The notes under the pieces: model-generated
The model's database searches: none
What the model was told of the DNA's origin: nothing
The model's input: the letters and a program-made list of their open reading frames with translations, nothing else
Source of the DNA: a bacterium HR23
GTDB taxonomy: Bacteria > Chloroflexota > Dehalococcoidia > Lucifugimonadales > HRBIN23
Reading direction: 5' to 3'
NCBI GenBank assembly: GCA_002923335.1
Contig: BEHZ01000012.1
Location: forward strand, 1 to 20,922
Length of the DNA: 20,922 nucleotides
Shown: piece after piece, positions 7,566 through 14,518 of the stretch
Position numbering within the stretch: position 1 is the stretch's first letter
Layout: the number at the start of each line of letters is the position of its first letter
Position numbers and translations under genes: made by a program

Positions 7566-8990
7566 GTGCGTGCCCACCATTCCGCCAGCGACCTATGGTG
7601 GCTATCCGCACGGGAGGCGCAACGCCTCATTCGGCGGAAGCGCCTCTCCCCGGTGGAACTGGTGCGTGCCTGTCTGGAGCGTGTCCAAGCCCTCAACGAC
7701 ACCCTCAATGCCTACATCGCCCTCTACGCCGAGGAGGCCCTCCGGGAGGCGCAACGGCTGGAGGCGGAGGCCCAGCAGGGGGCGTGGCGTGGCCCCCTCC
7801 ACGGCATCCCTGTTGCTCTGAAGGACATCTTTGCCACCGCCGGTCAGCCCACCACCGTGGGGAGCAGAATCTTGCGGGACTTCATCCCTCAGGAGGACGC
7901 CGTGGTGGTGCATCGCCTCAAGGAGGCGGGGGCCATCCTGCTGGGGAAACTGAACCTGCACGAGTTCGCCTACGGCATCACCACCGTCAACCCCCATTTT
8001 GGGCCGACCCGCAACCCATGGGACACCTCTCGCATCCCCGGGGGGTCGTCCGGGGGCTCGGCAGCGGCGGTGGCGTCGGGCATGTGCCCCCTCTCTTTGG
8101 GGACAGATACAGGAGGCTCCATCCGCATCCCCTCAGCCCTGTGCGGAATTGTGGGCCTCAAACCCACCTATGGACGGGTGAGCCGGCGGGGGGTGTTCCC
8201 CCTGGCCTGGTCTATGGACCATGCAGGGCCAATGGCCCGCACGGTGGAGGACACCGCCCTCCTCCTGGGCGTTATCGCCGGGTATGACCCCCACGACCCC
8301 GGCTCCGCCCACCGCCCTGTGCCCAACTACCTGCGGAACCTGGAGAAGGGAGTGAAAGGGATGGTGCTGGGCGTGCTCACGGAGAGCGCCCTGGGCGTGG
8401 TGGATACCGATGTGGAGACCGCCTTCGGCGAAGCCCTTCGTGCCCTGGAGGGCCTGGGGGCAAAGGTAGAAGAGGTGGCCTGGCCGGAGGCGGAAGGGGT
8501 GCCGGGGGCCCACCTGGCCATCCTCATGGCAGAGGCGTCGGCCCTGCACCAACGCTGGGTGAAGGAGCGCCCACAAGATTACGGCGAGGACGTGCGTTTG
8601 CGCCTGTTGGCAGGCCTTGCCCTCCCCGGCACCCTTTACCTCAAGGCCCAGCAGGTGCGCAGGAAGGCCACCTCGTCCCTCCTGGCCCTCCTGGAGCGGG
8701 TGAACGCCCTCCTCCTCCCCACCTGCCCTGTAACCGCCCCCCTCATTGGAGCAGAGCGGGTGAGCATCGCCGGGCGCTCGGTGGATGTGCGCACCGCCCT
8801 CACCCGGTTCGTAAGCCCCTTCAACCTCACCGGCGTCCCCGCTTTATCGGTGCCGTGGAGGGTGAGCCACGAGGGTTTGCCCATCGGCGTGCAGGTGGTG
8901 GTCAAACCCTTTGATGAGACGACGGTTCTCCAGGTGGGCTACGCCCTGGAGCAGACCGCCCCCAGCAAAGGCAAGCGTCCTCCGCTGTAG
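7566..8990 (+). CDS. Amidase signature family protein (GatA-like amidase)
   Basis: From the GTG at 7566 the protein has 474 residues, a usual size for the family. The start is chosen by homology: the helix DLWWLSAREAQRLIRRKRLSPVELV is the typical N-terminus, and the open frame further upstream overlaps the methyltransferase. The Ser-cisSer-Lys triad is K86 (PVALKDIF), S161 (GGSSGGSAAAVAS) and S185 (GTDTGGSIRIPS). The 75- and 24-residue spacings equal those of GatA, the glutaminase subunit of the Glu-tRNA(Gln)/Asp-tRNA(Asn) amidotransferase. GLKPTYGRVSRRGVFPLAWSMDHAGPMART also fits the family. gatB and gatC are not present here, so it may be a free-standing amidase hydrolysing a small amide. 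Calling it gatA would be a guess. Confidence 0.85.
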   Translation: MRAHHSASDLWWLSAREAQRLIRRKRLSPVELVRACLERVQALNDTLNAYIALYAEEALREAQRLEAEAQQGAWRGPLHGIPVALKDIFATAGQPTTVGSRILRDFIPQEDAVVVHRLKEAGAILLGKLNLHEFAYGITTVNPHFGPTRNPWDTSRIPGGSSGGSAAAVASGMCPLSLGTDTGGSIRIPSALCGIVGLKPTYGRVSRRGVFPLAWSMDHAGPMARTVEDTALLLGVIAGYDPHDPGSAHRPVPNYLRNLEKGVKGMVLGVLTESALGVVDTDVETAFGEALRALEGLGAKVEEVAWPEAEGVPGAHLAILMAEASALHQRWVKERPQDYGEDVRLRLLAGLALPGTLYLKAQQVRRKATSSLLALLERVNALLLPTCPVTAPLIGAERVSIAGRSVDVRTALTRFVSPFNLTGVPALSVPWRVSHEGLPIGVQVVVKPFDETTVLQVGYALEQTAPSKGKRPPL

Positions 8991-9011
8991 CCTGCCTACC
9001 CCGCAGGATTG

Positions 9012-9020
9012 TGCTATCCT
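9012..9020 (+). promoter_or_regulatory. Extended -10 promoter of the crotonase-family gene
   Basis: TGCTATCCT matches the extended -10 pattern TGnTAnnnT. The -35 region 17 bases upstream (near 8992) is weak. The 74-base gap after the amidase gene and the perfect AAGGAGGT ribosome site (9053-9060) support a separate transcription start near 9027. Confidence 0.45.
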
Positions 9021-9064
9021 TTAGTTGGCCCTGCAAAGGCACAGCCAAAACGAAGGAGGTGGGT

Positions 9065-9880
9065 ATGCCCGACTACAGCCGTTACCAGTTCCTGAAGATA
9101 GAGAAGCAGGACGGCGTCGCCATCGTAACGATGAACCGCCCCGACCGCCTCAATGCGGTGCATCCCCCCATGCACTTGGAGTTAGAGGATATCTGGGTAG
9201 ACCTGGACCGGGATTCGGAGGTGCGGGCCATCGTGCTCACCGGGGCGGGGCGGGCCTTCTGCGCCGGGGGCGATATCGGGGGCATGCGGGAGAGGATTCA
9301 GGGGCGGGATGCGGGGTTTGACCCGGTGCGGGGCCTCTCCCCCACCCGGGGCGGTCGCCACCTCATCCGCAACATGCTGGAGGTGGAGGCCCCTATCATC
9401 GCTGCCGTCAACGGCGATGCGGTGGGGCTGGGGGCGACCATTGCCCTCTTCTGCGATGTCATCTTCGCCTCCCGCAACGCCCGCATCGGCGACCCCCACG
9501 TGCGGGTGGGCCTGGTGGCGGGAGACGGGGGAGCGGTTATCTGGCCCCTGCTGTGCGGAGTCGCACGGGCCAAGCAGTATCTGATGACGGGCGACCTAAT
9601 GTCGGCCGAGGAGGCGGAGCGTATCGGCCTCATCAACAAGGTGGTGCCCGAGGGACAGGCCCTGGAAGAGGCCCTGAAGTTCGCCACCCGCCTAGCCAAA
9701 GGCCCCACAAAGGCTATCAAGTGGACCAAATACTCTGTCAACAAGATCGTTAAGGAGTATATGAACCTGGTGCTGGACACCTCCCTCTCCCTGGAGGGCA
9801 TCTCCTTCTTGACCGAGGACCATAAGGAGGCTGTGTCGGCCTTCCTGGAGAAGCGCCAGCCCTCCTTCCGAGGGCAGTAG
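9065..9880 (+). CDS. Enoyl-CoA hydratase/isomerase (crotonase) superfamily protein
   Basis: The 271-residue protein starts at ATG 9065, 4 bases after a perfect AAGGAGGT. The fold is clear: VTMNRPDRLNAV, RAIVLTGAGRAFCAGGD (oxyanion-hole region, A67), AAVNGDAVGLGATIALFCD (second oxyanion glycine G121) and GLVAGDGGAVIWP. The two glutamates used by classical enoyl-CoA hydratases (E144 and E164 in the rat enzyme) align by eye with T125 and H145, so neither is kept. It therefore belongs to the superfamily, which binds acyl-CoA thioesters in the cytoplasm, but ordinary hydratase chemistry is doubtful. It is a single-gene unit between its own promoter and a terminator. No other fatty-acid genes lie nearby. 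Confidence 0.85.
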   Translation: MPDYSRYQFLKIEKQDGVAIVTMNRPDRLNAVHPPMHLELEDIWVDLDRDSEVRAIVLTGAGRAFCAGGDIGGMRERIQGRDAGFDPVRGLSPTRGGRHLIRNMLEVEAPIIAAVNGDAVGLGATIALFCDVIFASRNARIGDPHVRVGLVAGDGGAVIWPLLCGVARAKQYLMTGDLMSAEEAERIGLINKVVPEGQALEEALKFATRLAKGPTKAIKWTKYSVNKIVKEYMNLVLDTSLSLEGISFLTEDHKEAVSAFLEKRQPSFRGQ

Positions 9881-9896
9881 CCTCCGTCGGCCTCAC

Positions 9897-9934
9897 GGGT
9901 GGGGGCCACCGGGGGTTGCGGGTGGCCCCCACCC
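9897..9934 (+). terminator. 14-bp perfect GC-rich hairpin downstream of crotonase gene
   Basis: GGGTGGGGGCCACC (9897-9910) and GGTGGCCCCCACCC (9921-9934) are exact reverse complements with a 10-base loop. No T-tract follows directly, so on its own it is a pause, RNA-stabilising or bidirectional barrier element. It acts in tandem with the intrinsic terminator after it. Confidence 0.6.
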
Positions 9935-9942
9935 TGTCCCCC

Positions 9943-9979
9943 GCGCCTCGGGAGAAACCCTCGCAGGCGCTTTTTATTT
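9943..9979 (+). terminator. Intrinsic terminator ending the crotonase transcript
   Basis: GCGCCT (9943-9948) pairs with AGGCGC (9965-9970), with a possible inner GGG/CCC pairing. TTTTTATTT (9971-9979) follows the stem at once. This is the standard factor-independent terminator layout. It lies just upstream of the hisZ -10 box. Confidence 0.7.
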
Positions 9980-9994
9980 CCTACTCCACTACGC

Positions 9995-10000
9995 TACAAT
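9995..10000 (+). promoter_or_regulatory. -10 box of the histidine operon promoter
   Basis: TACAAT matches TATAAT at 5 of 6 positions. The -35 region would fall in the T-run of the terminator (9971-9977) and is weak. A start near 10006-10008 leaves only about 5-7 bases before the hisZ ATG. Confidence 0.5.
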
Positions 10001-10012
10001 AACCCAGAGAGT

Positions 10013-11425
10013 ATGGCGCAACCGATACCCCTCCTCCGCCTCGCCGGGATGCGGGATTGGGATGAAGAGGCCTGTTTGAGGCGTCAGTCGGCTCTGGAAG
10101 CCCTTCAGCAGGCCCTCTCGTCTTTTGGGTATGCCTGGATAGACACCCCCTTCCTGGAGCGCACCGAACTGTTTGTGCGGAAGTCGGGGGCAGAACTCAT
10201 CACCCGCCTCTACGCCTTCACCGAACCGGGGGGCCAGGCTGTTGCCCTCCGCCCTGAGTTCACCCCCGCCGTCATCCGCCGGTTCCTAGAGTTGCGGGAC
10301 AGCCTACCCCTACCCGTGCGGTGGCACTATGTAGGGCCGGTCTTCCGCTTTGACCCCTCCCCTAACGCCCTACGCCAGTTTACCCAGGTGGGGGCGGAGA
10401 TGATAGGGGCCTCCGGCCCACGGGCCGATGCGGAACTTCTGGCCCTGGCCCAGGCGTGTGTGCTCTCCCTGAAAGGGGAGGGGTTTGTTCTCTCCCTGGG
10501 CCATATGGGGTCTCTGCACCGTCTCCTGGCCTCCTTCGGCCTCTCCCCTCGTGCCCATGCCCTCCTTCTGGAGGGCATCCTCCACCTGCGCAGTGGGGAG
10601 CAGGGTGCTCAGCGCCTCCTGGAGCAGGCCCAAACCCTGGGCCTCTTCCGCACAGCCAGCCCCCCGTCCGGCCTGGAGGCCTTTACCCATTCCTGGGACG
10701 CTGGCGCCCCAGCCACACCCAACGGGGAAGGGGACGAGGGTATGGCCCCGCTCTATGGGGGGCGCACCCGAGAGGAGATTCTGGCCCGCCTGGCCCGCAA
10801 ACTCCGCTCCCTAGACGACCCCTCCCGCTTCCAGCGGGCGGTCGCCTTCCTGGCAGACCTGGCTCGCCTGCGGGGGGAGCCCGCCGGCGTGCTGCGAGAG
10901 GCCTACGCCCTGGTGCGTCAGTGGCGCCTTGACCCCGCCCCCCTGGCCCAGGTGGAGACCCTGCTGGAGGGCTTGTCGGCCCACCGCCCCAGCGGTATCC
11001 CTCTGGTGCTGGACCTCACCCTGGTGCGGGATATCGCCTACTACACAGGGATGGTCTTTGAAGTGGCCCATCACCCCACGGGGCAGGTGGTGGCGGGAGG
11101 CGGACGCTACGATGGGCTGGTGAGCGCGCTGGGCAGGGGAGAGGATGCACCGGCCTTGGGCTTCGCCCTCTCCCTGGAGCGGTTGATGGAGGTTTCCCCC
11201 CCAATGCCCCTTCCCCGAGCGCCCCGACGGGTGCTGGTGGCCCCCGCTGAGGACAGCGCCTACCCTGATGCGGTGCGCACCGCCGAAGCCCTTCGCTTCG
11301 GGGGGCAGGCGGTGGAGACCGCTTTCACCCCGCTCCCGCCGTCGGAGGTGGAGCGGTGGCGTCGGGCGGGGCGAGAGGTGGTCATCGTGCAGAAAGGTGG
11401 CGTCCGTGAGCACCTCTGGCCGTGA
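10013..11425 (+). CDS. hisZ: ATP phosphoribosyltransferase regulatory subunit-like protein (HisZ; class II HisRS paralogue)
   Basis: The 470-residue protein starts at ATG 10013, 13 bases after the -10 box and with no good ribosome site. It has the histidyl-tRNA synthetase catalytic fold: RPEFTPAVIRR at 80-90, motif 2 VGPVFRFDPSPNALRQFTQVGAEMIG at about 107-132, LVRDIAYYTGMVFEV at 337-351, GGGRYDGLV at 362-370 and ALGFALSLERL at 381-391. The HisRS-specific RGLDYY is changed to RDIAYY, and the C-terminal part (~405-470) is shorter than an anticodon-binding domain. This, with its place ahead of hisG, favours HisZ over a true synthetase. It is longer than most HisZ proteins. In known systems HisZ activates the short form of HisG and senses histidine; the adjacent HisG here is long. 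An identity as a divergent HisS is not excluded. Confidence 0.75.
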   Translation: MAQPIPLLRLAGMRDWDEEACLRRQSALEALQQALSSFGYAWIDTPFLERTELFVRKSGAELITRLYAFTEPGGQAVALRPEFTPAVIRRFLELRDSLPLPVRWHYVGPVFRFDPSPNALRQFTQVGAEMIGASGPRADAELLALAQACVLSLKGEGFVLSLGHMGSLHRLLASFGLSPRAHALLLEGILHLRSGEQGAQRLLEQAQTLGLFRTASPPSGLEAFTHSWDAGAPATPNGEGDEGMAPLYGGRTREEILARLARKLRSLDDPSRFQRAVAFLADLARLRGEPAGVLREAYALVRQWRLDPAPLAQVETLLEGLSAHRPSGIPLVLDLTLVRDIAYYTGMVFEVAHHPTGQVVAGGGRYDGLVSALGRGEDAPALGFALSLERLMEVSPPMPLPRAPRRVLVAPAEDSAYPDAVRTAEALRFGGQAVETAFTPLPPSEVERWRRAGREVVIVQKGGVREHLWP

Positions 11426-12428
11426 AGAGCGCCTGCGCCTGGCCATCCCCAGCGATGGGGAACTGCACGAGCCGACCCTGCAGTTTTTGCGGGCGTGTGG
11501 TCTGCCCGTGGAGCGCTCCAGCGCACGGCGCTATACCGCCCACCTTGGCGGTGCTCCGGGGGTCCTGGTGCTCTTCCAGCGCACGGCCGATATCCCCCTC
11601 AAGGTGGACGAGGGCACCGCCGACCTGGGCATCGTGGGGCTGGACCGGTTCCTGGAGTTCCACAGGGAAGAGGGGCCGGCCATGGTGCTCATTGAAGACC
11701 TGGGCTACGGCCGGTGCGACCTGGTGGTGGCGGTGCCCGACGCCTGGGTGGATGTAACCAGCACCGCCGACCTGGCCGACCTGGCCCTGGAGTTCCGGGA
11801 GCAGGGGCGAGACCTGCGCATCGCCACCAAATACCCCCGCCTGGCCCAGCGCTTCCTGGTGCAACGCGGCGTCAACTACTTTACCCTCGTCCCCTCCAGC
11901 GGAACCCTGGAGGTGGCCCCGGCGGTGGGCTTCGCCGACCTCATTGTGGACATCTCCTCCAGCGGGACGACCTTGCGAGAGAACCGCTTAAAGACCCTTT
12001 CCGACGGGGTCATCCTCACCTCCCAGGCGTGCCTCATCGGCAACCGCCAGCGCCTCAAGGAGGACCCCCAGCGCCTCGCCCTGGCGCATCTCCTTATGGA
12101 GCGCCTGGAAGCCCACCTGCGGGCCCGGGAGTTCTTCCAGGTAACCGCCAACCTGCAGGGAGAATCGGCCGAGGCGGTAGCCGAGCACGTGCTCCGGCGC
12201 CGGGAGGTGGCGGGCATCCAGGGGCCCACTATTGCCCCCGTCTTCAGCGCCGACGGCCGGGGCTGGTATGCTGTAACGGTGCTGGTGCCCAAGGAGAGCC
12301 TGCTGGAGGCGGTGGAGCACCTCCGCCGCATGGGGGGCAATGGCATTACCGTGGTGCAACCCTCTTACTTCTTCCAGGAGACCTGCCAAGCCTTTGAACG
12401 CCTCCGGAAAACCCTGGAGGCGCCCTAG
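11406..12428 (+). CDS. hisG: ATP phosphoribosyltransferase, long form with C-terminal regulatory domain
   Basis: HisG catalyses the first step of histidine synthesis, joining ATP and PRPP. The GTG at 11406 gives 340 residues, overlaps hisZ by 20 bases and lies 8 bases after AAAGG (11393-11397); another GTG at 11397 is less well placed. Catalytic motifs are LRLAIPSDGEL at 10-20, GTADLGIVGLD at 70-80, LRIATKYPRLA at 137-147, GTLEVAPAVGFADLIVDI at 166-183 and the PRPP loop SSSGTTLREN at 184-193. Residues about 243-322, including GPTIAPVF and WYAVTVLVPKESLLEAVEHL, match the HisG_C (ACT-like) domain that gives histidine feedback in long-form enzymes. Long HisG normally works without HisZ, so the pairing here is odd. 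Translation is probably coupled to hisZ. Confidence 0.88.
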   Translation: MSTSGREERLRLAIPSDGELHEPTLQFLRACGLPVERSSARRYTAHLGGAPGVLVLFQRTADIPLKVDEGTADLGIVGLDRFLEFHREEGPAMVLIEDLGYGRCDLVVAVPDAWVDVTSTADLADLALEFREQGRDLRIATKYPRLAQRFLVQRGVNYFTLVPSSGTLEVAPAVGFADLIVDISSSGTTLRENRLKTLSDGVILTSQACLIGNRQRLKEDPQRLALAHLLMERLEAHLRAREFFQVTANLQGESAEAVAEHVLRRREVAGIQGPTIAPVFSADGRGWYAVTVLVPKESLLEAVEHLRRMGGNGITVVQPSYFFQETCQAFERLRKTLEAP

Positions 12429-12436
12429 GAGGGGGC

Positions 12437-13189
12437 GTGCCGAACCTCATCTATCACATCGCCCTGGCCCAAGAGAGCGCCCGGCGCTTCCCCTCCCCCC
12501 TTCTGCACCACTACCCCGGCCCCTTTCTCCTGGGGGCCACCGCCCCCGACATCCGTGCCCTGACCCGTGCCCATCGGGACGAGACCCACTTCGCCCCCCT
12601 CTCCAGCCAGGACATCAGCGCAGGCGTCCACGGTCTCTTCCACACCCACCCCCACCTGCGCCGTCCTTCAGCCCTCTCCGAGCCCAGCCAGGCCTTCCTG
12701 CTCGGCTACTTCTCCCACCTCATTGCGGATATGGCGTGGGTGGTTCTCATCTTCCGCCCCTTCTTCGCCAACCCCGCCCTCTTCCCCGAAAAAGCCGAGG
12801 GGCTGGTGCTGGATCGTGCCCTCCAGTTGGCCCTGGACCGGCAAGCCCTCCCCCAGGTGCAACCCCTCCTGCCCCTCCTGGAAGGGAGCGAACGCCTGGT
12901 GGACGTGGGGTTCCTGGCCCCCCATGACCTGGCCCGCTGGCGGGGCATTGTGCAGGAGGTGTGCGGACGCCCCTTCTCCTGGGAGCGCCTGCGCAACTTC
13001 ACCCGCCGTCTCTTCCCCAACGGCGACCCTATTGCCCATCGCACCACCGACGAGGTGATACAAAACCCCTCCGAACGACTGGCCCATCTCTCGGCCCTGG
13101 TCTCTCCTCACGAGGTTGACCGCTTCATCCAGGTGTGCCACGACACCTGGCACCATATTGCGAAGGAGTGGCTGGAATGCGCATCGTGA
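12437..13189 (+). CDS. Zinc-dependent phospholipase C family protein
   Basis: The 250-residue protein starts at GTG 12437 behind AGGAGGGGG and 8 bases after hisG. The N-terminus MPNLIYHIALAQ, then PFLLGATAPDIRAL (D38), THF (H51), and GYFSHLIADMAW (H94, D98) fit the zinc-dependent phospholipase C-like family, with possible metal ligands H7, D38, H51, H94 and D98. No signal peptide is seen, which is unlike secreted bacterial phospholipases C, so a cytoplasmic metal-dependent hydrolase of unknown substrate is more likely. It sits inside the his operon and overlaps hisD by 13 bases, so it must be co-expressed with histidine synthesis. A histidinol-phosphatase role is a speculative option, as no other phosphatase gene is seen here; the fold is not that of known histidinol phosphatases. 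Confidence 0.72.
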   Translation: MPNLIYHIALAQESARRFPSPLLHHYPGPFLLGATAPDIRALTRAHRDETHFAPLSSQDISAGVHGLFHTHPHLRRPSALSEPSQAFLLGYFSHLIADMAWVVLIFRPFFANPALFPEKAEGLVLDRALQLALDRQALPQVQPLLPLLEGSERLVDVGFLAPHDLARWRGIVQEVCGRPFSWERLRNFTRRLFPNGDPIAHRTTDEVIQNPSERLAHLSALVSPHEVDRFIQVCHDTWHHIAKEWLECAS

Positions 13190-14508
13190 AAGGGTATGAG
13201 GAGGGACGAGAAGCCCTCGCCCGCCGCCCCCTGCACGAATACCCCCTGCCCGAAGAGATGACCCAGCGCCTGGCCCAAGTCTTCGGACGCCCCCTCTCCC
13301 CACGAGAGGCGGTGGAACGCATCGTCGCCGATGTGCGCCAGCAGGGGGACGATGCCATCCGCCACTATACCCAGCGCATTGACGGCCTCACCCTCCAATC
13401 CCTGGAGGTGCCCGCCGAGGCGGGTGCAAAGGCGTTAGCCCGGCTCCCCCGTCGTCTGCGGGACGCCCTGGAGATGGCCTACTGGCGTGCCCTGGAGTAT
13501 CATAGCGCCTCCTTGCCCCGCAGTTGGGTAGACTTTCAGCAGGGCTGGGGAGAGGTGTTTGTTCCCCTGGAACGGGTGGGGATATACATCCCCGCCGGCA
13601 CCGCTGCCTACCCCTCCACCGTGCTGATGACGGTGGTGCCCGCTCAAGTAGCAGGCGTGGGGGAGATCATCCTCTGCACACCCCCACGCCCCGATGGGCC
13701 ACACCCCTCCATCCTGGCGGCCGCCGCTTTGGCGGGGGTAGACCGGGTGTTTCAAGTGGGGGGTGCCCAGGCGATCGCCGGTATGGCCTTCGGCACGCAG
13801 AGCATCCCTAAGGCGGACATGGTGTGCGGGCCGGGGAACATCTTCGTTACCCTGGCTAAGCAGGTGGTCTTCGGCCTGGTGGGGGTAGATGGCCTCTATG
13901 GCCCCACCGAAACGGTCATTATCGCCGATGCCACCGCCACCCCCGCCTATGTGTCCGCAGACCTCATTGCCCAGGCGGAGCACGACCCCCTGGCCTCTCC
14001 CATCCTCATCACCCCCCACGAACCCCTCGCCCAGGCCGTCCAGGAGGAGATAGAGCGCCAGATGCGCACGCTCCCCCGTGCGAACATCGCCCGCGCGGCC
14101 CTGGAGCGGCAGGGGCTGATTATCCTGGTAGACGGCCTGCCCGAGGCTATTGACCTGGCCAACTTCTATGCCCCGGAGCACCTGTGCCTGGCGGTGGCCG
14201 ACCCCTGGCGCTGGCTGGACAGCATTACCAGCGCCGGGGCGGTCTTCCTGGGGCAGTGGACGCCCGAGACCCTGGGCGACTACATGGCCGGCCCCAGCCA
14301 CGTGATGCCCACCGGCGGGACGGCCCGCTTCGCCTCGGCCCTGGGCGTTCGCCACTTCCTCCGCTCTATGCCCATCGTCGCCTCCACGCCCGAGCAACTC
14401 GCGGCCCTCTCCACCTCCACCACCGTTCTGGCCCGTGCCGAGGGGTTGGAGGGACACGCCCGGGCGATAGAGGCCCGCACGCAACCCCGACGCAGGTATC
14501 GCTCCTGA
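13177..14508 (+). CDS. hisD: Histidinol dehydrogenase
   Basis: HisD oxidises histidinol to histidine in two NAD-dependent steps. The ATG at 13177, 8 bases after AAGGAG (13163-13168), gives 443 residues, and the start overlaps the preceding gene by 13 bases. Family motifs are plain: VGIYIPAGTAAYPSTVLM, VGGAQAIAGMAFGT, KADMVCGPGN, GPTETVIIAD, the zinc ligand pair in AQAEHDP, FYAPEHLCL with the catalytic Glu-His, GDYMAGPSHVMPTGGTARF, and a final EGLEGHARAI that supplies the C-terminal zinc histidine. No truncation is seen. It belongs to the his operon with hisC following after 10 bases. Confidence 0.95.
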   Translation: MRIVKGYEEGREALARRPLHEYPLPEEMTQRLAQVFGRPLSPREAVERIVADVRQQGDDAIRHYTQRIDGLTLQSLEVPAEAGAKALARLPRRLRDALEMAYWRALEYHSASLPRSWVDFQQGWGEVFVPLERVGIYIPAGTAAYPSTVLMTVVPAQVAGVGEIILCTPPRPDGPHPSILAAAALAGVDRVFQVGGAQAIAGMAFGTQSIPKADMVCGPGNIFVTLAKQVVFGLVGVDGLYGPTETVIIADATATPAYVSADLIAQAEHDPLASPILITPHEPLAQAVQEEIERQMRTLPRANIARAALERQGLIILVDGLPEAIDLANFYAPEHLCLAVADPWRWLDSITSAGAVFLGQWTPETLGDYMAGPSHVMPTGGTARFASALGVRHFLRSMPIVASTPEQLAALSTSTTVLARAEGLEGHARAIEARTQPRRRYRS

Positions 14509-14518
14509 GGAGACGCCC

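Noticed and set aside
10013..11425. True histidyl-tRNA synthetase (hisS)
   Set aside because: The HisRS-specific RGLDYY is changed to RDIAYY, the C-terminal anticodon-binding domain is short, and the gene begins a his biosynthesis operon. Kept only as an alternative.
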